From positions 404 through 13,090 of the forward strand of contig DMTU01000319.1 in the NCBI GenBank assembly GCA_003476595.1: a stretch of DNA of 12,687 nt, given 5' to 3'. Position numbers and translations under genes: made by a program. Below, one piece after another: positions 5,981 to 12,687 of this stretch. How positions within the stretch are numbered: the first letter of the stretch is position 1; each line of letters opens with the position of its first letter. The stretch is from Acidimicrobiaceae bacterium. GTDB lineage: Bacteria; Actinomycetota; Acidimicrobiia; Acidimicrobiales; Salinilacustritrichaceae. The notes under the pieces were generated by a model. It ran no database searches and was not told where the DNA came from. It was given only the letters and a program-made list of their open reading frames with translations.

Positions 5981-7029
5981 TCGACCTCGACGCTGCGCTC
6001 GCCCACTTCTGGCATCCGGTGTGCACGCTGTCGGAGCTGCGCTCCACCGATTCGGGCGTCGGACCGCTTCCGGTCCGGCTCCTCGAGCAGGACCTCGTGG
6101 TGGTCGAGCTCGACGGCGCACCGGTCGCCATGGCGGATCGGTGCGTCCACCGGTCGACCCGCCTGTCGGTCGGCTGGGTGGACGACGGCTGCCTCCGCTG
6201 CCCGTACCACGGGTGGGCCTACGACCGCGACGGCCGGTGCGTCGACATTCCAGCCATGCCCGACGCCCCCATCCCGCCGAAGGCGCGCACGGCTGCGTTC
6301 GACACCGTCGTCGCCTACGACACGGTCTGGGTGCGCCTGGACTCGTCGTCGGACACCGTCGTGCCGGCCTGCGATGCCTTCGGCGACGAGGAGATGAAGA
6401 CCCTGCAGGGAGACCCGTACACCTGGCCGGTCGGGGCGCCGCGGCGGGTCGAGAACTTCGTCGACCTGTCGCACTTCGCCTGGGTGCACGACGGCTCACT
6501 CGGCAGCCGGGAGCTGCCCGTGCCGCCCATCCCGGAGGTCGAGCGGGTGTGCGGCGACCACGGGGCAGAGCTGCGCTTCGCGTTCGACCCGCCCATCGAG
6601 CCGCCCGACGACGTCGCGCTCGTCGCCCGTTCCGAGTACCGGATGCCGATGCCGCTGACCGTCGACATCCACTTCCTGTACGACGACGGTCGCCGGCGGG
6701 ACCTCTGGATGACCGCCTCGCCCATCGACCCGGGCACCTGCCGAACCTTCTGGTTCGTGTCGCGCACCGACGACCTCGACGGCGACGATCGCGCCCACCT
6801 GGCCTTCCAGGACCTGGTGCTCGCCGAGGACGAACCCGTGGTGTGCAACCAGGTGCCCCGAGCGATGCCGCTCGACCCGGGTGTCGAGGTCTCGGTGAGG
6901 TCCGACAAGGTGTCGATCGAGTACCGCCGCTGGCTCCGGGAGCTGGCGGCTGCTGCCGCCGAGGGTGCGCTCGGAGGCGCCCTCGGCTCGCCGGTGGCAC
7001 GGGTGGTCGCCGACGGGCTGGCATCCTGA
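5977..7029 (+). CDS. Rieske non-heme iron oxygenase, catalytic subunit
   Basis: A 350-residue Rieske oxygenase. The [2Fe-2S] cluster ligands are C56 and H58 (CVHRS) and C75 and H78 (CPYHGW). The mononuclear iron site shows N160, bridging D163, H166 and H171 in ENFVDLSHFAWVH, and the late acidic ligand D285 in LAEDEP before VVCNQ. The layout resembles the single-component-alpha group containing VanA, dicamba demethylase, caffeine demethylases (NdmA) and the purine-oxidising HpxD. Such enzymes need a separate reductase or ferredoxin, which is not in the window. In this neighbourhood, purine ring hydroxylation (C2 or C8) or N-demethylation are the leading options. It starts with GTG inside the previous stop and is followed 4 nt later by the HTH gene. 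Confidence 0.88.
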   Translation: MIDLDAALAHFWHPVCTLSELRSTDSGVGPLPVRLLEQDLVVVELDGAPVAMADRCVHRSTRLSVGWVDDGCLRCPYHGWAYDRDGRCVDIPAMPDAPIPPKARTAAFDTVVAYDTVWVRLDSSSDTVVPACDAFGDEEMKTLQGDPYTWPVGAPRRVENFVDLSHFAWVHDGSLGSRELPVPPIPEVERVCGDHGAELRFAFDPPIEPPDDVALVARSEYRMPMPLTVDIHFLYDDGRRRDLWMTASPIDPGTCRTFWFVSRTDDLDGDDRAHLAFQDLVLAEDEPVVCNQVPRAMPLDPGVEVSVRSDKVSIEYRRWLRELAAAAAEGALGGALGSPVARVVADGLAS

Positions 7030-7033
7030 CCCG

Positions 7034-7387
7034 GTGGACCACCCCCTGCTGCGGGCGCTGCAGCCCGTCGCCGACACCGTCGGCGCCCGGATCGTCGGAC
7101 CCGACGACATGGAGCCCGGCGACCTTCCGCTCGAGTGGGAGGGCGAGGTGGTGGGCGGCTTCCGCCAGGCCGGGATCAACGGCGCCCTCGACCGCCTCCT
7201 CGAACGGATGGAGCGGGAGTTCGGCGCCTCGCTCGACCAGCTCGACCGGGAGTCCAAGCAGGAGGTGGTGCGCCGCCTCGACGAGGAGGGCGCCTTCGTC
7301 ATCCGCAAGGCGGTGGAGGAGGTCGCGGACGCACTCGGCGTCTCGCGGTTCACCGTCTACAACTACCTGAACGCCAGCGAGGCCTGA
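7034..7387 (+). CDS. Small DNA-binding protein with HTH_22/YheO-type C-terminus
   Basis: A 117-residue protein. Residues about 68-114 read LDRESKQEVVRRLDEEGAF then a helix-turn-helix ADALGVSRFTVYNYL. This strongly resembles the C-terminal DNA-binding domain of YheO/DauR regulators (HTH_22), including the conserved GAF and TVYNYL. The N-terminal half (about residues 15-62, with LPLEWEGEVVGGFR) is too short for the PAS-like sensor of YheO proteins and I do not recognise it; it may bind a ligand or dimerise. The GTG at 7034 follows the Rieske stop by 4 nt, so it is the last gene of the plus-strand unit. It is the only regulator in the window and therefore the candidate for the palindromes at 1428 and 3733. 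It could also be autoregulated through the second site. Confidence 0.78.
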   Translation: MDHPLLRALQPVADTVGARIVGPDDMEPGDLPLEWEGEVVGGFRQAGINGALDRLLERMEREFGASLDQLDRESKQEVVRRLDEEGAFVIRKAVEEVADALGVSRFTVYNYLNASEA

Positions 7388-7390
7388 CGG

Positions 7391-8350
7391 TCACCCGGCC
7401 CGCTGCGCCGGGGCCTCGTCCGGTCCCTTGACGATGGTCGGCGCGAACACCGGACCCCGCTCGGTGGCGATGCGCCCGTAGTACTCGGGCTGGCGGTGGA
7501 CGCCGAGGTTGAACACCGAGGACTTGTAGCTGTTGCAGGCGTCGAGGTCGCACGTCGCCGCGACGAGCTCGTCGCCGACCGTGGCGCACTCGACGACGAC
7601 CCGTCCGGAGGGGGCGATGATGCAGCTGCCCCCGATCATGGGGACGCCCTCCTCGTCACCGGCTTTGGCGACGCCGACCACCCAGGTGCCGTTCTGGTAG
7701 GCGCCGGCCTGCATGACGAGGTGGTTGTGGAAGTTCGAGTGCTCGTCGTGGTCGGGGGCGGGCGGGTTGTGGACCGGCGTGTTGTAGCCGATGAAGACCA
7801 TCTCCACGCCCTGCAGCCCGAGCTCGCGGTAGCTCTCCGGCCAACGGCGGTCGTTGCAGATCAGCATGCCCATCGTGCCGCCGAAGGCGTCCGCCACGGT
7901 GAAGCCCTCGTCGGGCAGCTCGAAGTAGCGCTTCTCGAGGTGCTGGAACGCCCGCCACGGCTCGTGCTCGGCGTGGCCGGGCAGGTGCACCTTGCGGTAC
8001 CTGTGGCGCACCGCGCCACGCCGGTCGACGAGGATCGAGGTGTTGTAGTGACGTCCCTCGGGGGTCAGCTCGGCGTACCCGAGCACGAACCCGATCTGCA
8101 GGCGCTGCGCCTCGTCGAACAGGGCCTGCGTGTCCGGTCCGGGCATCTCGCGCTCGAACCAGGCATCGATCTCACGCTGGTCCTCCATGTACCAGCGGGG
8201 GAAGAAGGTGGTGAGCGCCAGCTCGGGGAACACGACGATGTCGCAGCCCGCCTCCCGGCCGGCGCGGAGCAGGGCGATGAGCCGCTCGACGACGTCGGCG
8301 CGGGAGTCGGCGCGCTGGATCGGTCCCAGCTGGGCAGCACCCACGGTCAC
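7391..8350 (-). CDS. N-carbamoyl-D-amino-acid hydrolase-like (nitrilase superfamily)
   Basis: A 319-residue carbon-nitrogen hydrolase with the Glu-Lys-Cys triad: E43 in FPELALTTFFPRW, K120 in YRKVHLPGH and C165 in ICNDRRWPE. Long stretches agree, from memory, with the Agrobacterium D-carbamoylase (EMPGP, GFxLGYAEL, YNTSILVD, FQHLEKRYFE, GYNTP, HNPP, QAGxYQNG, HRQPxxYG). That makes hydrolysis of an N-carbamoyl amine or amino acid to amine, CO2 and ammonia likely. The length slightly exceeds the 304-residue model enzyme through a C-terminal tail. The GTG start overlaps the M20 gene stop (GTGA). Its own stop lies 3 bp from the stop of the convergent HTH gene. A beta-ureidopropionase-like role in pyrimidine or hydantoin breakdown is the main alternative. 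Confidence 0.9.
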   Translation of the reverse strand: MTVGAAQLGPIQRADSRADVVERLIALLRAGREAGCDIVVFPELALTTFFPRWYMEDQREIDAWFEREMPGPDTQALFDEAQRLQIGFVLGYAELTPEGRHYNTSILVDRRGAVRHRYRKVHLPGHAEHEPWRAFQHLEKRYFELPDEGFTVADAFGGTMGMLICNDRRWPESYRELGLQGVEMVFIGYNTPVHNPPAPDHDEHSNFHNHLVMQAGAYQNGTWVVGVAKAGDEEGVPMIGGSCIIAPSGRVVVECATVGDELVAATCDLDACNSYKSSVFNLGVHRQPEYYGRIATERGPVFAPTIVKGPDEAPAQRAG

Positions 8351-9639
8351 GTTGCGGGCCACGGGTCGTCTCCCTCGGCCACGGTGGCCAGTCGAAGCAG
8401 GCAGCGCAGCAGGACGTCGGCGCCTGCCTGCAGGTCGGCGGTGTCGGTGAACTCGGCCGGATTGTGGCTGATGCCGTCGCGCGACGGCGTGAAGACCATC
8501 GCCGTCGGGCAGGTGCGGGCGAGCATCTGGGCGTCGTGGCCAGCACCGGAGGGGAGGCGGCGGACGCTGTGCCCGAGCGAGCGGGCCTCCTCCTCCACCA
8601 TCGCCACGATGGCGGGGTCGAAGGCGACCGGCTCGAACCGCGCCAGGGCACGCCACTCGATCTCGCAGCCGTGCTGTGCTGCACGCTCCTCGACGAACGC
8701 CTGGACCCGGCGCTCCGCCTCCTGCAGCGTCGCCTCGTCGGTGTTGCGGAGATCGATGGTGCACCGGGCGGTGTGGGCCACCACGTTGACGAGGTTCGGC
8801 TCCAGCTCCATGCGACCGACCGTGCCGACCTGATCGCCCCCGAGCTCGACGGCCAGGCGCCGCACGAAGGCAGCGGTCTCGGCCACCACGAGGCCGGCGT
8901 CGCGTCGCAGGCGGATGGGCGTGGTGCCGGCGTGGTTCGACTGGCCGCGCACCGTGAGCTCCTGCCAGGAGATCCCCTGGACGCCCTCCACCGCACCGAG
9001 CGTGATCCCGGCCTCCTCCAGCACGGGCCCCTGCTCGATGTGCAGCTCAACGAAGGCGTGCGGCGCCGCACCGGGGCACGGCAGCGCCCCTCGGTAGCCG
9101 ATGCGTTCCAGCTCCCCGCCGACGGTCGCCCCGTCGATGCCCACGGTGTCGAGCGCCTCCTCGAGCGGCATGCCGCCGACGTGGACGAGCGAGCCCATCA
9201 TGTCCGGGCTGAAGCGCGCCCCTTCCTCGTTGGTGAAGAAGGCGACGCCGACGGCCCGGTCGGTGAGCACGTCCCGTTCCGCCAGCAGCTCGAGCACCTC
9301 GAGGCCGGCGAGCACGCCGAGGTTGCCGTCGAACCGCCCGCCGGAGCCGACCGTGTCGATGTGGGAGCCGGTGAGCACCGGTGGACCCTCGATCCGGCCA
9401 GGCCGCACGCCGAAGACGTTCCCGATGGCATCCACGCCGAGATCGAGGCCGAGGTCGCGCATCCACGTGACGACCAGGTCCCGGCCGGCGCGGTCCTCGT
9501 CGGTCAGAGCGAGGCGGCTGGAGCCGCCACCGGGCAGCGGGCCGATCTCGGCGAGCGCATCGAGGCGGGAGACGAGCCGGTCGACGTCGATGCGGAGGCG
9601 GTCGAGGTGCGGCGGCAGGGTCGAGGCGGCGACGGTCAC
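8347..9639 (-). CDS. M20-family Zn-dependent hydrolase (L-carbamoylase / allantoate amidohydrolase type)
   Basis: A 430-residue metalloamidase of the family that includes N-carbamoyl-L-amino-acid hydrolase, beta-ureidopropionase and allantoate amidohydrolase. Metal ligands: H93 in GSHIDTVGSGG, bridging D104 in GRFDGNLG, E138/E139 in TNEEGARF, H200 in ELHIEQGP, and H392 in GISHNPAEF. GQSNHAGTTP marks the dimerisation/substrate domain. It cleaves the carbamoyl group from ureido acids. Allantoate versus carbamoyl amino acid cannot be decided from these motifs, because the discriminating substrate residues need an alignment. It starts with GTG within the stop of the alpha/beta hydrolase gene and overlaps the D-carbamoylase-like gene in the same way. 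Having both carbamoylase types adjacent points to a hydantoin- or ureide-processing operon. Confidence 0.9.
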   Translation of the reverse strand: MTVAASTLPPHLDRLRIDVDRLVSRLDALAEIGPLPGGGSSRLALTDEDRAGRDLVVTWMRDLGLDLGVDAIGNVFGVRPGRIEGPPVLTGSHIDTVGSGGRFDGNLGVLAGLEVLELLAERDVLTDRAVGVAFFTNEEGARFSPDMMGSLVHVGGMPLEEALDTVGIDGATVGGELERIGYRGALPCPGAAPHAFVELHIEQGPVLEEAGITLGAVEGVQGISWQELTVRGQSNHAGTTPIRLRRDAGLVVAETAAFVRRLAVELGGDQVGTVGRMELEPNLVNVVAHTARCTIDLRNTDEATLQEAERRVQAFVEERAAQHGCEIEWRALARFEPVAFDPAIVAMVEEEARSLGHSVRRLPSGAGHDAQMLARTCPTAMVFTPSRDGISHNPAEFTDTADLQAGADVLLRCLLRLATVAEGDDPWPAT

Positions 9640-10475
9640 GCCACCCACCGTCCCACCGCAGCGACGAGGTCGGCCAGCACCTCGTCCCTGTTCGTCTCGT
9701 TGACCAGCTCGTGCTTGGCGCCCGGGTAGACGCGGATGAGCTTGTCGGTGCTCGGCATGTCGAGGACCGCCTGGACCGTCGGGCCGGGCGGCACGAACGG
9801 ATCTGCGCTGCCGTGGAAGCACGCCACCGGGATGCGGATGCGGTCGATCTCGGCCCGGAAGGCATCCAGGGTGGCGACCTCGGAGACGAGCAGGGGCCGC
9901 TTGTAGCTGCCGTGGTAGACGAGCGGATCCTCGGCGTAGGCCCGGTTCGTCGACGCGTCCCGTGACATGCCGTCGGGGTCGGACGGCTCCTCGGGCAGCG
10001 ACGGCTGGTCCAGGACCGCACGGGCCCAGGGCCAGTCACCCAGGACCGCACCGAGGAACGCGGCCCCGGCGAGGCGTTCGGGCGAGCGCTGGACGAAGCG
10101 AGCCGTCAGGAGGCCGCCCATCGAGTGGCCGACCATGACGACGGGCACGCCGGGATGCCTCACCTCGGCGAGGGCCACGGTGGCGTGGAGGTCGTCGACC
10201 ACGTGGACGAAGTCGGCGATGAGCGCTCGCTCCCCGTCGGACCGGCCGTGCCCGAGGTGATCCGGTGCGACCGTCGCCCACCCGCGGGCGGCGAAGGCGT
10301 CAGCGACGTGGCCGTACCGGCCGCCGTGCTCGGCGTAGCCGTGCACGACGACGACCACCGCCGTGGCGGTGCCGGCCGGCTCCCACGTCCGGAGGAAGAT
10401 GTCGCCCTCGCTGCCGGCGAACGAGGTCGTGCGTTCCGCAGCCGCTGCCAGATCGGTCGGGGCCGCCGCCGTCAC
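9636..10475 (-). CDS. Alpha/beta hydrolase, monoacylglycerol lipase-like
   Basis: A 279-residue alpha/beta hydrolase with a clear catalytic triad: nucleophile S118 in VGHSMGG, acid D225 in [11 protein letters not shown] and H255 in GAKHELVNE. The oxyanion segment [12 protein letters not shown] (H45-Y54) and [10 protein letters not shown] are typical of the bacterial monoacylglycerol lipase/lysophospholipase group. No signal peptide is seen, so it is cytosolic. The motifs say esterase-like chemistry only. In the operon it may cleave an ester, carbamate or amide released by the oxidation steps, by analogy with hydrolases such as RutD in pyrimidine degradation, but I have no direct support for this. 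The GTG start overlaps the LLM gene stop. Confidence 0.87.
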   Translation of the reverse strand: MTAAAPTDLAAAAERTTSFAGSEGDIFLRTWEPAGTATAVVVVVHGYAEHGGRYGHVADAFAARGWATVAPDHLGHGRSDGERALIADFVHVVDDLHATVALAEVRHPGVPVVMVGHSMGGLLTARFVQRSPERLAGAAFLGAVLGDWPWARAVLDQPSLPEEPSDPDGMSRDASTNRAYAEDPLVYHGSYKRPLLVSEVATLDAFRAEIDRIRIPVACFHGSADPFVPPGPTVQAVLDMPSTDKLIRVYPGAKHELVNETNRDEVLADLVAAVGRWVA

Positions 10476-11497
10476 GGCGCCCACCCGGCGAACGCATCGA
10501 TCATGGCCCGGGGATCGGGCCCGAGCGGGTACAGGATCGGGCAGGTCGCCCCGTCGGCCAGGTAGGTGGCGACCTTCTCCCGGCACTCCGCGGCGGTGCC
10601 CGCCGCGCAGATCAGCTGGACCACGTCGTCGGGGACGAGCTCGGATGCGGCCACGACCTGCTCGTGGGTCGCCGGCCACGACAGCACTGCGTGGACCTTC
10701 TCGAGGAGCGACTCCGGCACGCCGCTCGCCTTCATGATGTGGGGCTGCTGGCCCAGGTACTGGGTGACGAGCAACCGGGCGCCATCGAGCGCGTCCTTGC
10801 GGTCGGCCGGGTCGTCGCTGCTGGCGACGGAGCAGACGACGAGCTGGGGTCGGTCCAGGTCGTCGACGCTGCGTCCGCTCCGCTCGGCACCGACCTGCAG
10901 GCGCTCCATGGCCTGGCGGTTGTACTGCGGTGACACCAGGTAGTTGAGGACGACGCCGTCGGCGATCTCGCCGGTGAGCTCGAGCATCTTCGGACCGGTG
11001 GCCCCGATGTAGATGGGCACGTCCTTCGGGCGGCGCTCCTGGTGGACGTAGTCGAGCTCCACGCCGTCGAGGTGCACGAAGTCGCCGTGGTAGGTGACCG
11101 TCTCGTCGGCGAGGAGGGCCCGGACGGACTCCACGACCTCACGCATCTGCTGCAGCGGGTTCGTGCGGGTGATGCCGACCTTGGACGCGAGCGGGTCCCA
11201 CCAGGCGCCGATGCCGAGCAGCACCCGGCCGGGCGCGAGGTCGTCGAGCGTCGAGAACGTGGCGGCAAGCCGGGCGGGGTTCCGGGTCCAGGAGTCCACG
11301 ACGCCCGAGCCCACCTTGATCCGTTCGGTGGTCGCGGCGATGGCGGCCATCGGCACGCTGGCCTCGCGCACGAGGCGCGACTCGGCCTGCCACACCGCCC
11401 CGAAGCCCTTGGCCTCGGCGTAGGCGGCGATGTCCATCGCGTCCCGGACGCTGTGGGCGTCCTGCAGGTACAGGGCGAGCGGTTGTGTGGTGGTCAC
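10472..11497 (-). CDS. LLM-class (luciferase-like) oxidoreductase, F420/FMN-dependent
   Basis: A 341-residue TIM-barrel flavin-type oxidoreductase. [20 protein letters not shown] opens the barrel, followed by [54 protein letters not shown] and the phosphate-binding-like GATGPKM (about residues 165-171) followed by [10 protein letters not shown]. The pattern is closest to the Mer-like, F420-dependent branch common in actinobacteria rather than to two-component FMNH2 monooxygenases such as RutA, though the cofactor cannot be proven from sequence alone. A reduction or oxidation step in heterocycle breakdown is plausible. The GTG start lies in the stop of the SsnA-like gene and has a GGAGGA just upstream. 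Length fits the family (about 330-350). Confidence 0.88.
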   Translation of the reverse strand: MTTTQPLALYLQDAHSVRDAMDIAAYAEAKGFGAVWQAESRLVREASVPMAAIAATTERIKVGSGVVDSWTRNPARLAATFSTLDDLAPGRVLLGIGAWWDPLASKVGITRTNPLQQMREVVESVRALLADETVTYHGDFVHLDGVELDYVHQERRPKDVPIYIGATGPKMLELTGEIADGVVLNYLVSPQYNRQAMERLQVGAERSGRSVDDLDRPQLVVCSVASSDDPADRKDALDGARLLVTQYLGQQPHIMKASGVPESLLEKVHAVLSWPATHEQVVAASELVPDDVVQLICAAGTAAECREKVATYLADGATCPILYPLGPDPRAMIDAFAGWAP

Positions 11498-12555
11498 AGG
11501 TCCTCCATGCGACGATGCAGTCGCCGAGCCGCCTCGGCAGCACGGGCGCGGACTTCGGTGGGGTCGACGAGGGTGGGGCCGTCCTCGTCCAGGACGACAC
11601 GCCCGTCGACGGTGATCTCGAGCGGGCGGACCGACGTCGTGTACGCCAGGCGCCACGGGTCCTCGACGTGCTCGCTGCTCCACACGACGCGGTCATGGGC
11701 GGCCGCCGGGAATAGGTCCCAGCCGGTGGCCAGGTAGGACCAGGCCTCGTCGGGAGCAGCGTCGAGGTCGGCCTCGCGCCGGCGCGCGAAGGCCAGGCGG
11801 AACTCCTCGAGCATGTCGGCACCGATGCCGTCGGTGCCGAGCGCGACCGGGCCGGTCCAGCGCGCTGGGTCCCCGTAGCCGACGTGGTTGTTCATGTTGG
11901 AGCGCGGGTTGTGCACCACCGTGCCCGGCAGCTGGCGGTCGAGGTGGACGGCGTGGACGAGCAGCCAGTCGTCGCCGGCCACATCGGCGAGCCGGGCGCC
12001 GGCACCGGCGTCCTCCGGGGCCTCGGCCACGTGGATGTGGACGCCGACGCCCAGGTCCCGGGCCGTGCCCACGATCGCGTCGAGGGTCTCCTCGGAGAGC
12101 GTGAACGAGGCGTGGGCGCCGATCCAGCCTCGGCCGCCGTGGGACTTCAGGTACCGGACGTTCTCGTCCAGGCCGGCCAGCGCCCCCGCCGGCCCGTTCC
12201 GGTCGGTGACCTCGTAGCAGGTGCTGACCCGGATGCCGACCGCCGACACGGCGTCGTGGACGACGTCGAGGCTGCCGTCGATCCAGCTCGGGCTGGCGTG
12301 GTGGTCGATGATCGCCGTGCAGCCCGCCTCGAGCGCCTCGAGCGCCCCGAGCGTGGCCGACCAGTGGATCGCCTCCTCGTCGAGGGCCCGGTCGAGCCGC
12401 CACCAGATGCCCTCGAGAATGTCGGTGAACGAGACGGGCGCGGTCGCCGGCGCAGCCATGCCGCGGGCGAGCGAGGAGTAGAGGTGGTGGTGACTGCAGA
12501 CGAGGCCCGGTGTCGTGCCCGTCGCCGGCCACTCAGCTGCGTGGCCGTCGCTCAC
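11494..12555 (-). CDS. ssnA: SsnA-like amidohydrolase (putative aminohydrolase), short form
   Basis: A 353-residue amidohydrolase. Landmarks match Ssn[19 protein letters not shown] (metal ligands H22, H24), [50 protein letters not shown] (H173/H175), LVHAVHLD (H201), [12 protein letters not shown] and [10 protein letters not shown] (D242). SsnA proteins are typically about 440 residues and sit beside selenium-dependent or other molybdenum hydroxylases. Here the upstream gene is exactly such a hydroxylase, so a role in deaminating an oxidised purine is plausible. The start is GTG 12555, in a GTGA overlap; this leaves only 21 residues before the first metal histidine, so most of the N-terminal beta-sandwich is missing. 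The usual GSLxPGKxAD segment near the C-terminus is also not recognisable. Confidence 0.82.
   Translation of the reverse strand: MSDGHAAEWPATGTTPGLVCSHHHLYSSLARGMAAPATAPVSFTDILEGIWWRLDRALDEEAIHWSATLGALEALEAGCTAIIDHHASPSWIDGSLDVVHDAVSAVGIRVSTCYEVTDRNGPAGALAGLDENVRYLKSHGGRGWIGAHASFTLSEETLDAIVGTARDLGVGVHIHVAEAPEDAGAGARLADVAGDDWLLVHAVHLDRQLPGTVVHNPRSNMNNHVGYGDPARWTGPVALGTDGIGADMLEEFRLAFARRREADLDAAPDEAWSYLATGWDLFPAAAHDRVVWSSEHVEDPWRLAYTTSVRPLEITVDGRVVLDEDGPTLVDPTEVRARAAEAARRLHRRMEDL
11501..11506 (-). promoter_or_regulatory. Ribosome binding site of the LLM oxidoreductase gene
   Basis: GGAGGA on the minus strand, 3 nt before GTG 11497 and inside the last codons of the SsnA-like gene. It supports the overlapping GTG start. 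Confidence 0.6.
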
Positions 12556-12687
12556 GGCGACGACTCGGCGGCGGTCACCGGCTCGTGGACGTGGAACGGC
12601 AGCCGCGTGCGCCACCGACCGTCCACCTGGTGGAGCGCGGCGGCGACGGCGCCGGCGGTGGGCACGAGGCCGATCTCGCCCACCCCG
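12552..12687 (-). CDS. Molybdenum hydroxylase (xanthine dehydrogenase-type) large subunit, C-terminal end (cut by window edge)
   Basis: The last 44 codons are visible: GVGEIGLVPTAGAVAAAL, then HQVDGRWRTRLPF and a short tail ending in SSP. GVGE followed by a small-residue helix is the conserved C-terminal active-site segment of the molybdopterin-binding subunit of xanthine dehydrogenase and related CO/aldehyde dehydrogenases. Its glutamate (fourth visible residue) is the general base that activates the Mo-bound hydroxyl group. The tail pattern of Arg-Leu-Pro also fits. Its stop overlaps the GTG of the SsnA-like gene. Purine or another N-heterocycle is the expected substrate; the rest of the gene and any FAD and FeS subunits are outside the window. 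Confidence 0.75.
   Translation of the reverse strand, partial: GVGEIGLVPTAGAVAAALHQVDGRWRTRLPFHVHEPVTAAESSP

Noticed and set aside
4859..7042. Large minus-strand open frame (over 700 codons) opposite the Rieske and deaminase genes
   Set aside because: Arg/Pro/Gly-rich composition typical of antisense frames in high-GC DNA, while the plus strand shows complete catalytic motifs in all frames used.

Overview
The window is high-GC, gene-dense DNA with very short intergenic gaps and mostly GTG starts. It encodes an F420-type luciferase-like oxidoreductase and a lipoprotein with an acidic Asp/Ser/Ala linker. Together these suggest an actinobacterium, perhaps of the Acidimicrobiia; that placement is inference, since no phylogenetic marker is present. 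I see no tRNA, rRNA, CRISPR array, insertion sequence or phage gene. Twelve protein-coding genes are supported, two of them cut by the window edges.

Left part (1-1309, minus strand): the end of an ABC importer operon, with a lipoprotein substrate-binding protein of the NMT1/THI5 type followed by the N-terminus of its ATPase. A 165-bp divergent region (1310-1474) separates it from the plus-strand genes. Middle (1475-7387, plus strand): a phytanoyl-CoA-dioxygenase-like oxygenase and an 8-oxoguanine-deaminase-type amidohydrolase (ATGA overlap). After a 107-bp gap comes a second unit: deacetylase/dihydroorotase-type amidohydrolase, adenosine-deaminase-family enzyme, Rieske oxygenase and a small HTH_22-type DNA-binding protein. 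Right part (12687-7391, minus strand): an operon entering from outside with the C-terminus of a molybdenum hydroxylase (xanthine dehydrogenase large-subunit type). It continues with an SsnA-like amidohydrolase, an LLM oxidoreductase, an alpha/beta hydrolase, an M20 carbamoylase/allantoate-amidohydrolase-type enzyme and a D-carbamoylase-type nitrilase-family enzyme. The two operons converge with only 3 bp between stop codons.

The common theme is import and breakdown of purine-like or hydantoin/ureide-like N-heterocycles: ring oxidation (molybdenum hydroxylase, Rieske enzyme, perhaps the 2OG oxygenase and LLM enzyme), deamination (three amidohydrolase-superfamily deaminase candidates) and hydrolysis of carbamoyl products (two unrelated carbamoylase types side by side). 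No uricase, allantoinase or classical hydantoinase lies in the window, so the pathway is incomplete here.

The most interesting non-coding signal is a palindrome, TCAACA-N3-TGTTGA (perfect at 1428-1442, one mismatch at 3733-3747). It occurs in both plus-strand promoter-proximal gaps, about 17-32 bp before the start codon, and I found no other copy in the window. It is a good candidate operator for this regulon, possibly bound by the cluster's own HTH protein (7034-7387).
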